Shown here piece after piece: positions 1 through 7,883 of a stretch of DNA of 64,000 bases (positions are counted from its first letter, which is position 1; the number at the start of each line of letters is the position of its first letter). This DNA comes from Sphingobium sp. AP50 (GTDB lineage Bacteria; Pseudomonadota; Alphaproteobacteria; Sphingomonadales; Sphingomonadaceae). The position numbers and the translations under genes were made by a program. The notes under the pieces are model-generated. The model worked only from the letters and a program-made list of their open reading frames with translations, searched no databases and had not been told where the DNA came from. The stretch is taken from positions 90,562 to 154,561 of the forward strand of contig NZ_FNYZ01000016.1 in NCBI RefSeq assembly GCF_900109095.1, given 5' to 3'.

Positions 1-1065
1 TGGCGCAATGCAGAAAAGGCGGTCGGGCGGGTGCTGGACCTCACGCTGCATGATGGCGGCCTGCTGTTGCCGCCCGGTGCAGTGCGGACGGGCGCTGGCG
101 GGCAATATCGTATCTATACGCCTTTCGCGCGGGCCGTGATGGAGCATATGCCGCCCGCGCAGCCCCATCCAGCGCCGCACCGGGTCGATGCGCCGGCGCA
201 TTGGCCCGCCAGCGATTCGCTGGAGGACTGGGCCTTGCTGCCGACCGCGCCGGACTGGGCGGCGGGTTTCAGCCGGGACTGGACGCCGGGCGAAGAGGGC
301 GCGCGGCGGCATGTCACGGATTTCATTGATGAAGTGGGCGACTATCCCGAAGCGCGCAACCTGCCGTCGATTGAAGGCACGTCGCGTCTGTCGCCGCATC
401 TGCATTTCGGGGAAGTGTCGCCTGCCACTGTCTGGCACCGCGTCACATCTTCGCAGAAAGATATAAATATCTTCCTCAAGGAATTGATCTGGCGGGATTA
501 TGCGCATGTACAGATATGCCAGTTGCCCACCTATGGATCGGCCAATGCGCGCGGCGAATTCGATGCACTGCGCTGGCGCGATCTGCGGGATGCCCGGTCC
601 GATTTCACCGCCTGGAAGACGGGAAGAACCGGTTATCCCATCGTGGATGCAGGCATGCGGCAGCTTTGGGCGACCGGATGGATGCATAACCGGGTGCGCA
701 TGATCGCCGCCAGTTTCCTGATCAAGCATCTGCTGATCGACTGGCGCCATGGCGCGCGCTGGTTCTGGGATACGCTGGTCGACGCCGATTATGCCAATAA
801 CAGCGTCAACTGGCAGTGGGTGGCAGGCAGCGGCGTCGACGCCAATCTCTTCACCCGCATCATGGCGCCGCTCAGCCAGTCGGAAAAATTCGACGCGGCT
901 GACTATATTCGCGAATGGGTGCCGGAACTGGCCGACCTGTCCGACGACGTGATCCATGATCCCGATGCACATGATGCGCGGCCCAAAAACTACCCCGCGA
1001 AGATCATTGGCCATCGGGAGGGACGGGAACGCGCGCTGGCCGCCTATCGCCATATGAAGGGATGA
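1..1065 (+). CDS. phrB: Deoxyribodipyrimidine photolyase, C-terminal part (5' end outside window)
   Basis: Light-driven repair of cyclobutane pyrimidine dimers; FAD-binding cytoplasmic flavoprotein. The frame is open from base 1, so the N-terminal antenna domain lies mostly upstream of the window. The visible part is the FAD-binding/catalytic domain: SRLSPHLHFGEVSP, the WRDYAH stretch, GYPIVDAGMRQLWATGWMHN and the NSVNWQWVAGSG region, all typical of class I photolyases. The GTG at 31 is only an internal codon. It ends 36 nt before the cfa start. In many proteobacteria photolyase and cfa-like genes are neighbours, so co-transcription is plausible. A cryptochrome-like relative cannot be excluded, but the motif set favours CPD photolyase. 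Confidence 0.9.
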   Translation, partial: WRNAEKAVGRVLDLTLHDGGLLLPPGAVRTGAGGQYRIYTPFARAVMEHMPPAQPHPAPHRVDAPAHWPASDSLEDWALLPTAPDWAAGFSRDWTPGEEGARRHVTDFIDEVGDYPEARNLPSIEGTSRLSPHLHFGEVSPATVWHRVTSSQKDINIFLKELIWRDYAHVQICQLPTYGSANARGEFDALRWRDLRDARSDFTAWKTGRTGYPIVDAGMRQLWATGWMHNRVRMIAASFLIKHLLIDWRHGARWFWDTLVDADYANNSVNWQWVAGSGVDANLFTRIMAPLSQSEKFDAADYIREWVPELADLSDDVIHDPDAHDARPKNYPAKIIGHREGRERALAAYRHMKG

Positions 1066-1101
1066 TTGCAGCCGCGTTCACCTTGTTGCAGGATCGGCGC
1101 C

Positions 1102-2370
1102 ATGAACGCCACCGATCCCCGGCGCGGCCGACGCGCCCTGTCCGTACACCAACCGCCGCTTAGCGGATCGCCGGGGCGACTGGCACGGTTGGTGGCCCCT
1201 GTCTTTCATCGCATGCTCGACCGGATCGATCTGGGGCTGGAACAGGGCGCGCTGGAGGCGGTCCTGCCGGACGGAACCCGACGGCTGCTCGGCGGCCGGG
1301 CGGATGGGCCCTCCTGCATCGTGGAAGTCCATGACTGGCGCGCGCTGCTTCGACTGGCGAGCGGCGGATCGGCCGGCTGGTATCGGGCATGGGCGGCGGG
1401 CGAATGGTCCAGCCCGGACCCGGTGCCGCTCTTTGCGCTGTTCATGCGCAATGCCGCAGCGCTGGGGCGGGCAGCGCGGCCGCGTGGTCCGGCACGCTGG
1501 ATCGGCCGGATCGCGCATTGGGCGCGGCGGAACAACCGGGCCGGGTCGCGCCTTAACATCGCCTATCATTATGATCTGGGGAATGATTTCTACAGCCTGT
1601 GGCTGGACCCATATATGCATTATTCCAGTGGCTTGTTCCTTGACCCTGACAGCAGGATTGAAAGTCTGGAACAGGCGCAGCGGCGCAAGGTGGATGCGAT
1701 CCTCAACCGGTTGGACCTGAAGGATGGCGACGCTCTGCTGGAAATTGGCTGCGGCTGGGGCGGGCTGGCCGAACAGGCGATGGAGCGGCAGGCGATTCGC
1801 TATACGGGCCTGACCCTGTCGACCGAGCAGGCGGACTATACGCGCGACCGGCTGGGATCAGGCGCGGACATCATGCTGACCGACTATCGCGATGCGCAGG
1901 GGCAATATGATGCAATCGCCAGCGTCGAGATGGTGGAGGCGGTCGGGGAGCATTATTGGCCCGCCTATCTGGCCGCGGTCCATCGCCTGTTGAAACCCGG
2001 CGGGAAGGCGGCGATCCAATATATCCTGATCGATGACGCCCTGTTCGAAAGCTATGCGCGCGGCGCCGACTTCATCCAGACCTATATCTTCCCCGGCGGC
2101 ATGCTGATTTCGGAAAGCCGCTTTCGGGCGCTGGCGGCGGCGCAGGGGCTGGAATGGCGGGACGTCCACCGCTTCGGCCTCCATTATGCGGAGACGCTGC
2201 GACGTTGGCGCCAGCGCTTCGACCGGGCGATCGAGGAAGGTCAGTTGCCCGCCAGTTTCGACCAGCATTTCGTGGCCTTGTGGCGCTATTATCTGATGTA
2301 TTGCGAAGGCGGTTTTCGCGGAGGCGGGATCGACGTGGCGCAGGTGACGCTGGTCAAATCCGGTAATTGA
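1102..2370 (+). CDS. cfa: Cyclopropane-fatty-acyl-phospholipid synthase family protein
   Basis: SAM-dependent methyltransferase expected to convert cis-unsaturated acyl chains of membrane phospholipids into cyclopropane chains. From the ATG at 1102 the protein is 422 aa. Residues about 155-180 carry the YHYDLGNDFYSLWLDP block, residues 213-221 the SAM loop LEIGCGWGG, and the C-terminus the YCEGGFRGGGID motif of the family. The reading frame extends upstream to a TTG at 1066, but the ATG at 1102 has an AGGA sequence in front and is preferred. The position that is Cys139 in the E. coli enzyme (YSCAYW) reads YSSGLF here, so the bicarbonate-ligand cysteine is replaced by serine. A related methyltransferase specificity is possible. 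Confidence 0.85.
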   Translation: MNATDPRRGRRALSVHQPPLSGSPGRLARLVAPVFHRMLDRIDLGLEQGALEAVLPDGTRRLLGGRADGPSCIVEVHDWRALLRLASGGSAGWYRAWAAGEWSSPDPVPLFALFMRNAAALGRAARPRGPARWIGRIAHWARRNNRAGSRLNIAYHYDLGNDFYSLWLDPYMHYSSGLFLDPDSRIESLEQAQRRKVDAILNRLDLKDGDALLEIGCGWGGLAEQAMERQAIRYTGLTLSTEQADYTRDRLGSGADIMLTDYRDAQGQYDAIASVEMVEAVGEHYWPAYLAAVHRLLKPGGKAAIQYILIDDALFESYARGADFIQTYIFPGGMLISESRFRALAAAQGLEWRDVHRFGLHYAETLRRWRQRFDRAIEEGQLPASFDQHFVALWRYYLMYCEGGFRGGGIDVAQVTLVKSGN

Positions 2371-2586
2371 TGTCTCGGCATTATATGTTCTGCGGTAATC
2401 CCATTTTGTGATAGATTGGGTAGGTAGGCTAAACGAAGCGTACCTTGTTGCTTCGCCTCGGCTTACCCTGAGTGGCGATGACAAGGCGTCAAGCAGGCAA
2501 GTGACAAACAGACAGCAATATTACTGATGTTGTTCTTCAGTGACACCAAATTGATGTCTGTTACCGTTGGACAGCGGTCTCTGAAG

Positions 2587-2616
2587 GAGGGAAGCAGCCC
2601 TTGTGCTGCTTCCCTC
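2587..2616 (-). terminator. Hairpin terminator of the SDR gene
   Basis: Perfect 12-bp inverted repeat (2587-2598 with 2605-2616) around a 6-nt loop. It abuts the stop codon of the leftward SDR gene. There is no long T tract on either side, so it may act with a factor or also protect the 3' end of cfa transcripts. Confidence 0.6.
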
Positions 2617-3323
2617 TATTCCACGCGCATCCTGTGCCCGGTCGGCGTATCGGCCGTGACCAGTTGCACGATGGCATCGGCCACCACTTCCGGCCCCTTC
2701 AGGCTTGCCGGATCTTCGCCGGGGAAGGCGCGGGCGCGCATCGCGGTGCGGGTGGCGCCGGGATCGACGATATGGGTGCGGATGGCGGAGATATTCTTCA
2801 CTTCCTCGCCATAGGCGCCGACCAGCGTTTCCAGCGCCGCCTTCGACGCGCCATAGGCACCCCAATAGGCGCGGGGCGTTGCGACCGAGGAGGTCAGCGC
2901 GACGATGCGGGCGTCACCACTGGCGCGCAGCATGCCGTCGAATGCGGCGATCAGCGCCTGCGGCGCGGCGATGTTGAGCGTCAGCAGACGGGAAAATTCC
3001 TTGGCGTCAATGGCCTGCACCGCCGCCAGCGATCCCAGCGTGGCGGCGTTCAGCACCAATATGTCCAGCGCCTGCCAGCGTCCGCCGATTGCCTGCGCCA
3101 GTCGGCCGATGCTTTCGCCGTCGATCAGGTCGAGCGGGGCGATCGTCGCATGGCCGCCGGCCTGATGAATGCGATCCTCGACCTCTTCCAGTCCACCGCT
3201 CGTCCGTGCGGTCAGCACGACATGAGCGCCCGCCGCGCCCAGCGCCAAGGCCGTGGCGGCGCCTATGCCGCGACTTGCGCCCGTGACCAGAGCCAGTTTG
3301 CCGGAAAGGGGAAGGTCGGACAT
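2616..3323 (-). CDS. Short-chain dehydrogenase/reductase (SDR) family oxidoreductase
   Basis: Classical SDR of 235 aa, NAD(P)-dependent; the substrate cannot be told from sequence. The Rossmann motif TGASRGIG lies at about residues 15-22, the NAA motif in mid-protein (LVLNAATLG), the catalytic Ser in VALTSSVA and the catalytic pair in AYGASK. The C-terminus is short. The ATG at 3323 follows a GGAG-like stretch and the frame starts directly with the first beta strand, so the start is secure. It lies downstream of purF on the same strand, with an 86-nt gap. Confidence 0.85.
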   Translation of the reverse strand: MSDLPLSGKLALVTGASRGIGAATALALGAAGAHVVLTARTSGGLEEVEDRIHQAGGHATIAPLDLIDGESIGRLAQAIGGRWQALDILVLNAATLGSLAAVQAIDAKEFSRLLTLNIAAPQALIAAFDGMLRASGDARIVALTSSVATPRAYWGAYGASKAALETLVGAYGEEVKNISAIRTHIVDPGATRTAMRARAFPGEDPASLKGPEVVADAIVQLVTADTPTGHRMRVE

Positions 3324-3409
3324 GGCACTCCCGTCGCTCCGGTCGACTGCCGGAGCCTGTTTGCGTCAGAAATGGAAAGGGCGGCCCGATCGGGCCGCCC
3401 AAAGAAGGA

Positions 3410-4888
3410 TCAGACCACGCGCTCGGCGAGCAGTTCGAACTGGTTGGTGACGACTGCGTCGTCCTGATCGGTCAGCTTGGTAGGATAGTCGCCAGTGAAA
3501 CAGGCATCGCAATATTGCGGACGGATGTCCGCGCGCTTGGCCTCACCCAGTGCCTTGTACAGGCCGTCGATCGAGATGAAGGACAGGCTGTCGGCGTGGA
3601 TGAAATCCTGCATCCCGCCCACGTCCAGCTTGTGCGCCAGCAGCTTGGTGCGTTCGGGCGTGTCGACGCCATAGAAGCAGCTATGCTTGGTCGGCGGCGA
3701 TGCGATGCGCATATGCACTTCGGCCGCGCCAGCCTCGCGCATCATCTGTACGATCTTGAGCGATGTGGTGCCGCGCACGATCGAATCGTCGATCAGCACG
3801 ATCTTCTTGCCCTCGATCAGCGCGCGGTTGGCATTATGCTTCAGCTTCACACCCAGATGGCGGACCTTGTCGCCCGGCTGGATGAAGGTGCGGCCGATAT
3901 AGTGCGACCGGATGATGCCCAGTTCGAACGGAATGCCCGATTGCTGGGCATAGCCGATGGCCGCAGGCACGCCGCTGTCCGGCACCGGGATGACATAGTC
4001 GGCATCGACCGGATTTTCGATCGCCAGTTGCGCGCCGATCGCCTTGCGGACCGAATAGACACTGGAATTGTCGATGATCGAATCGGGGCGGCTGAAATAG
4101 ACATGTTCGAAGATGCATGGGCGCGCATGCGTCTCGCCGAAGGGACGGTGCGAGCGGATTTCACCGTCATTGGTGACGATGACCAGTTCGCCCGGATCGA
4201 TCGAGCGGACATAGTCCGCGCCGACCACGTCGAAAGCCACGGTTTCCGATGCGAAAATATAGGCGTCGCCCAGCTTGCCCATGACGAGCGGGCGGATGCC
4301 CAGCGGATCGCGGCAGGCGATCATGCCTTCGGGAGTCATGACGATCAGGGAGTAGGCGCCCTCGATCTGCTTGAGCGCGTCGATGAACTTGTCGAGCAGG
4401 GTGCGGTAGCTGGAGGTCGCCACCAGATGGATGATGACTTCGGTATCCGACGTCGACTGGAAGATGGATCCGCGACGAATCAGTTCGCGGCGCACCTTCA
4501 TCGCGTTGGAGATGTTGCCATTATGGGCAATGGCGAAACCGCCCGAATTCAGTTCCGCATAAAGCGGCTGAACGTTGCGCAGCGATGTTTCGCCGGTGGT
4601 CGAGTAACGGACATGGCCGCAGGCACTTTCACCCGGCAGGCCCCGAATCACTTCGTCCCGGTCGAAATTGCCCGCCACATGGCCCATGGCCCGGTGGGTA
4701 TGAAAATCATGCCCGTCCCAGCTGGTGATGCCGGCGGCTTCCTGACCGCGATGTTGCAGCGCGTGAAGGCCGAGCGCGACGATGGCAGACGCCGTTTCCC
4801 CATTGGAAACGCCGAAAATGCCACATTCCTCGCGCAACTTGTCGTCGTCGAAGGGATTGGTCGTAATCATGGGTGTGAGCGGTTCCAT
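3410..4888 (-). CDS. purF: Amidophosphoribosyltransferase
   Basis: First committed step of purine synthesis: PRPP plus glutamine gives 5-phosphoribosylamine. The N-terminal glutamine amidotransferase domain has its catalytic Cys22 in the ECGIFGV motif. Upstream residues would be a propeptide removed by self-cleavage, as in the Bacillus-type enzyme. The C-terminal phosphoribosyltransferase domain contains the PRPP loop VLIDDSIVRGTT. The late CDACFTGDYP motif gives the CxxC of the Fe-S type of PurF. Start: ATG at 4888 has AGGA about 7 nt upstream and gives 492 aa; the ATG at 4870 is an alternative start with no good ribosome site. Expressed leftward, upstream of the SDR gene. Confidence 0.93.
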   Translation of the reverse strand: MEPLTPMITTNPFDDDKLREECGIFGVSNGETASAIVALGLHALQHRGQEAAGITSWDGHDFHTHRAMGHVAGNFDRDEVIRGLPGESACGHVRYSTTGETSLRNVQPLYAELNSGGFAIAHNGNISNAMKVRRELIRRGSIFQSTSDTEVIIHLVATSSYRTLLDKFIDALKQIEGAYSLIVMTPEGMIACRDPLGIRPLVMGKLGDAYIFASETVAFDVVGADYVRSIDPGELVIVTNDGEIRSHRPFGETHARPCIFEHVYFSRPDSIIDNSSVYSVRKAIGAQLAIENPVDADYVIPVPDSGVPAAIGYAQQSGIPFELGIIRSHYIGRTFIQPGDKVRHLGVKLKHNANRALIEGKKIVLIDDSIVRGTTSLKIVQMMREAGAAEVHMRIASPPTKHSCFYGVDTPERTKLLAHKLDVGGMQDFIHADSLSFISIDGLYKALGEAKRADIRPQYCDACFTGDYPTKLTDQDDAVVTNQFELLAERVV

Positions 4889-4985
4889 AGCCGTTCCTGA
4901 CAACCCTGTAAGGGTCATCCATGGGCGCGCATATAGTGCGTAAAGGTCGCTTTGTCGCCTCCCTGTCATAAAAAAGGCGATGAAC

Positions 4986-5011
4986 GGCCCGGAAACCCAG
5001 TGTTTCCGGCC
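4986..5011 (-). terminator. Hairpin between chrA and purF
   Basis: GGCC(C)GGAAAC paired with GTTTCCGGCC around a 5-nt loop, one bulged base. It lies 23 nt past the chrA stop codon on the minus strand. A T6 run follows about 13 nt further on, so termination of chrA is plausible but not ideal. Confidence 0.5.
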
Positions 5012-5033
5012 ATTTACTGGAGAATGGGTCTGG

Positions 5034-6245
5034 TTATAGCGGCAAAAGGCAGCCCATTAGAGCCCCTGCGGCCATGATCGCAGGCGTCACCCAGGCGCCT
5101 TTCATCCGCCAGGCGACGATCAGCGCGACGGCAAAGATGGGCAAGGCGATCAGGACATTGTCTATATGGGCGCCGGTTGCGCAGGCCAGATCGACGAAGG
5201 TCGCCGCGATGATGCCGAGGACGGCGGCGGCCACGCCGGCCAGCGCGTGATGCAGGGCCGGGTGCTCGACCACCGCCTCCAGCCGTTCGAAGAAGAGCAG
5301 GGAGAAGGCGAAGGCCGGCAGGAACATGCCGACCGTGATCGCGATCGCCCCGACTGGCCCGCCCACGACATAGCCGACGAAGGTCGCGAAGATGACGAGC
5401 GGCGCGGGCAGCAGGCCCGCCAGCGCGACGCCATCCAGAAAAGTCGCGTCGCTGATCCATCCGCGTCCCACCGTGTCCGCCCGGACATAAGGTATAGCGG
5501 TATAGGCGCCGCCGAAGGTGAGGAGGCCGCCCTTCAGTCCGGCAAGGAACAGCATGGCCAGGGTGACGGGCGCGCCGCTGGTGGCGATCGGCGTTGTATG
5601 GGGTAGAGGCAGATGGGGAAGTACCAGCTTTGCCGCGACGGTCAGGCCGAGCATTATGGCGACGGCCAGCGCTGGTCGATCTGGCATCATATGCGCGATT
5701 GCCCCAGTGGCGAGCAGCAGCCAGAAGGGAACGCCCAGCAGGGTAGCGGCGAAGGCGATGGCGGCGATGAGCCCAAGCAGGCGGCTTTCGACGATATGCT
5801 GTCCGATTCGCACCACCGCCCGCAGGATGACCGCCAGCACCACGATCTGCACGCCCAGCAGCAGGCCGGCCAGCGACGGATTGCCCGCGACCCACCCTAT
5901 ATAGAGCCAGCCGGCCGCCAACATCAGCAGGAAGCCGGGCAGCATGAAGCCCAGACCCGCGAGCAGGCCGCCGATCCGGCCGCGCGCGACCATGCCCATA
6001 TGGACGCAAAGTTCATGTGCTTCCGGGCCGGGCAATATCTGCAATATGGCCAGCAGGCGGTTGAAGCGGCGCGGCTCAATCCAGCCTTCCTCCTCGACCA
6101 GTGACTGGCGGATCATGGCGATCTGCGCGACCGGTCCGCCAAAGGCGAGCGCGCCGAAACGCAGGAATTTCAGGAACAGCGCCGTCAGGCTGAACTGGGA
6201 GGGTCGGGTCGGAAAGATGCCAGCGGCATCGGCGGTATCGGTCAT
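5034..6245 (-). CDS. chrA: Chromate transporter, CHR family (two-domain)
   Basis: Inner-membrane transporter of the CHR superfamily; characterised ChrA proteins export chromate. The protein is 403 aa and contains two homologous halves. The first half has FGALAFGGPVAQIAM and the LLAILQILPGPEAHEL signature. The second half repeats GLKGGLLTFGGAYTAIPY and GVALAGLLPAPLVIFA. Many hydrophobic segments are visible throughout. The ATG at 6245 (MTDTADAAG) has AGGGG 8-9 nt upstream and is preferred over the in-frame upstream start at 6308. It is divergent from ccmC with about 200 nt between them. Chromate is the family substrate; the true substrate here is inferred. Confidence 0.85.
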   Translation of the reverse strand: MTDTADAAGIFPTRPSQFSLTALFLKFLRFGALAFGGPVAQIAMIRQSLVEEEGWIEPRRFNRLLAILQILPGPEAHELCVHMGMVARGRIGGLLAGLGFMLPGFLLMLAAGWLYIGWVAGNPSLAGLLLGVQIVVLAVILRAVVRIGQHIVESRLLGLIAAIAFAATLLGVPFWLLLATGAIAHMMPDRPALAVAIMLGLTVAAKLVLPHLPLPHTTPIATSGAPVTLAMLFLAGLKGGLLTFGGAYTAIPYVRADTVGRGWISDATFLDGVALAGLLPAPLVIFATFVGYVVGGPVGAIAITVGMFLPAFAFSLLFFERLEAVVEHPALHHALAGVAAAVLGIIAATFVDLACATGAHIDNVLIALPIFAVALIVAWRMKGAWVTPAIMAAGALMGCLLPL

Positions 6246-6445
6246 GGCAACGCCCCTTTGCGCCGCGCATGCGGCGAATGGAGCGGACTTGGGCGGACAC
6301 CGCCTCACCGGGCGTCCGCGTCGGCCCGATAGGGCAGGGTATCGATCGGGAAAGCGGCGATTGTCAAGCGGGTGCGTGGTCCATGGCTATCGGCAAAATG
6401 CCCTACTGGCGCAGCGCTTCACGCACCGCTACACACGCAGCCCTG

Positions 6446-7168
6446 ATGCACCGTTTTGCCAATCCCGCCCGCTTCCTGAAGATCGCGCGTCCGCTGACCG
6501 GCTGGTTGTTCTGGCCGGGTCTGTTGCTGATCGTGATCGGCAGCGCATGCGGCCTGTTCGTGACGCCCGCCGACTATCTTCAGGGGGATACGGTGCGTAT
6601 TCTCTATATCCATGTACCCGCCGCCTGGCTGGGCATGGGCGGATGGAGCGGCATCGCGATCGCGGCGCTGATGCAACTGGTCTGGCGCCATCCGCTGGCG
6701 GCCATTGCGGGCCGGGCGATCGCTGCGCCGGGCGCCTTGTTCACCGCGATCTGCCTGATGACCGGCTCCATCTGGGGGCGGCCGACCTGGGGCACTTGGT
6801 GGGAATGGGACGGACGCATGACGTCCATGCTGGTCCTGCTGTTCCTCTATCTGGGCTATATCGCGCTCGCCAATGCCAGCGCGCGTGACGGGCAGGGTGG
6901 CGTGAGCAATGTCACGGCCATTTTCGGGCTGGTTGGCGCGGTCAATATTCCGATCATCAATCGCTCCGTCGTCTGGTGGAACAGCCTGCATCAGGGCCCG
7001 AGCATCACCCTGCGCGGGTCCAGCATCGACGGATCGCTGCTCTGGCCGCTTGGGCTGACCCTGCTGGGCTTTTCGCTGTGGTTCGGGGCGATCGTGCTGA
7101 TGCGGATGCGGGCGATACTGGCACAGAATAAAGTCGAGGCGCGCATGCAGCGTCTGGCCCGAGGGTAA
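6446..7168 (+). CDS. ccmC: Heme exporter/ABC transporter-associated protein CcmC
   Basis: Membrane protein of cytochrome c maturation system I that presents heme to the chaperone CcmE. 240 aa with six hydrophobic segments. The heme-handling tryptophan-rich WWD motif is seen as GRPTWGTWWEWDGRMT in a periplasmic loop. The open frame extends further upstream (possible ATG at 6383), but family members begin at MHRFANPARFLK, so the ATG at 6446 is used. It is the first gene of the ccm operon; ccmA and ccmB are not adjacent and must lie elsewhere. Confidence 0.9.
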   Translation: MHRFANPARFLKIARPLTGWLFWPGLLLIVIGSACGLFVTPADYLQGDTVRILYIHVPAAWLGMGGWSGIAIAALMQLVWRHPLAAIAGRAIAAPGALFTAICLMTGSIWGRPTWGTWWEWDGRMTSMLVLLFLYLGYIALANASARDGQGGVSNVTAIFGLVGAVNIPIINRSVVWWNSLHQGPSITLRGSSIDGSLLWPLGLTLLGFSLWFGAIVLMRMRAILAQNKVEARMQRLARG

Positions 7169-7184
7169 GGGCAAGAGGGTAGAG

Positions 7185-7316
7185 ATGAACCAATGGGCTT
7201 TCGTGATCGCCGCTTATGCGGTGACGGCTATAGGGACGGGGCTGGTCAGCCTGTTGAGTTGGCGTGCGATGCGGAGTGCTGAGCGCGGGGCCGAAAAGCT
7301 GTCGGACCGGTCATGA
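7185..7316 (+). CDS. ccmD: Heme exporter protein CcmD (43 aa)
   Basis: Tiny membrane protein that helps release holo-CcmE from the CcmABC complex. I translated 43 codons beginning MNQWAFVIAAYAVTAIG: one N-terminal transmembrane helix followed by a basic cytoplasmic tail (SWRAMRSAERGAEK), as usual for CcmD. AGAGGG lies just upstream of the ATG. Its stop codon overlaps the ccmE start (ATGA), and its place between ccmC and ccmE supports the call. Confidence 0.85.
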   Translation: MNQWAFVIAAYAVTAIGTGLVSLLSWRAMRSAERGAEKLSDRS

Positions 7317-7759
7317 AGGCCAAACATCAACGGCTGATGCTGGCGCTGGCGGCGCTGGTGGCGATTATCGGCGCCGGATTGCTGGCGGTGTCGGCGCTCA
7401 AGGATGAGGCCGCCTATTTCTATACGCCCGGCGACGTGAAGACCAAGGGCGTCGAGCCGGGCAAGAATATCCGGCTGGGCGGCATGGTGGTGAAAGGCAG
7501 CCTGAAGCGGGCGGCCGATGGCGTCACCATCCATTTCGACGTGACCGATGGCAAGGCGACCGTGCCAGCCACCTTCAGCGGGATCGCGCCCGACCTGTTC
7601 AAGGAAGGTAGCGGAGTCGTGGCGGAAGGTTCGTTCGACGCGAAGGGCACATTCGTCGCGACCAACCTGCTCGCCAAGCATGACGAACGCTATATGCCCC
7701 GCGAGTTGGAGGGGATGACTTATAATGAGACAACCCACGAGATGAAGGCGGAGCGGTGA
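7313..7759 (+). CDS. ccmE: Cytochrome c maturation heme chaperone CcmE
   Basis: Periplasmic membrane-anchored chaperone that binds heme covalently and carries it to the CcmF/H lyase. 148 aa: an N-terminal signal anchor at about residues 7-27, then a small beta-barrel. The LAKHDERYMPRE motif contains the heme-attaching His123 and the axial ligand Tyr127. It overlaps ccmD by 4 nt, indicating translational coupling. Confidence 0.95.
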   Translation: MKAKHQRLMLALAALVAIIGAGLLAVSALKDEAAYFYTPGDVKTKGVEPGKNIRLGGMVVKGSLKRAADGVTIHFDVTDGKATVPATFSGIAPDLFKEGSGVVAEGSFDAKGTFVATNLLAKHDERYMPRELEGMTYNETTHEMKAER

Positions 7760-7776
7760 TTCCAATTCTCCACCTC

Positions 7777-7861
7777 CGTCATCCCAGCGAAGGCTGGGAT
7801 CTCACTTCTTCTTCAGCGCGAGGGCAAAAGAAGAGAGATGCCAGCTTTCGCTGGCATGACG
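7777..7861. repeat. Palindromic intergenic repeat inside the ccm operon
   Basis: 27-bp left arm (7777-7803) and 27-bp right arm (7835-7861) are inverted copies with two or three mismatches. The core is CCAGCGAA(A/G)GCTGG, itself palindromic. This REP-like element fills most of the only gap between ccmE and ccmF. It could form a strong RNA hairpin that attenuates or stabilises the message. Confidence 0.75.
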
Positions 7862-7883
7862 ATGATGTGAATGGGGGGCGGGC

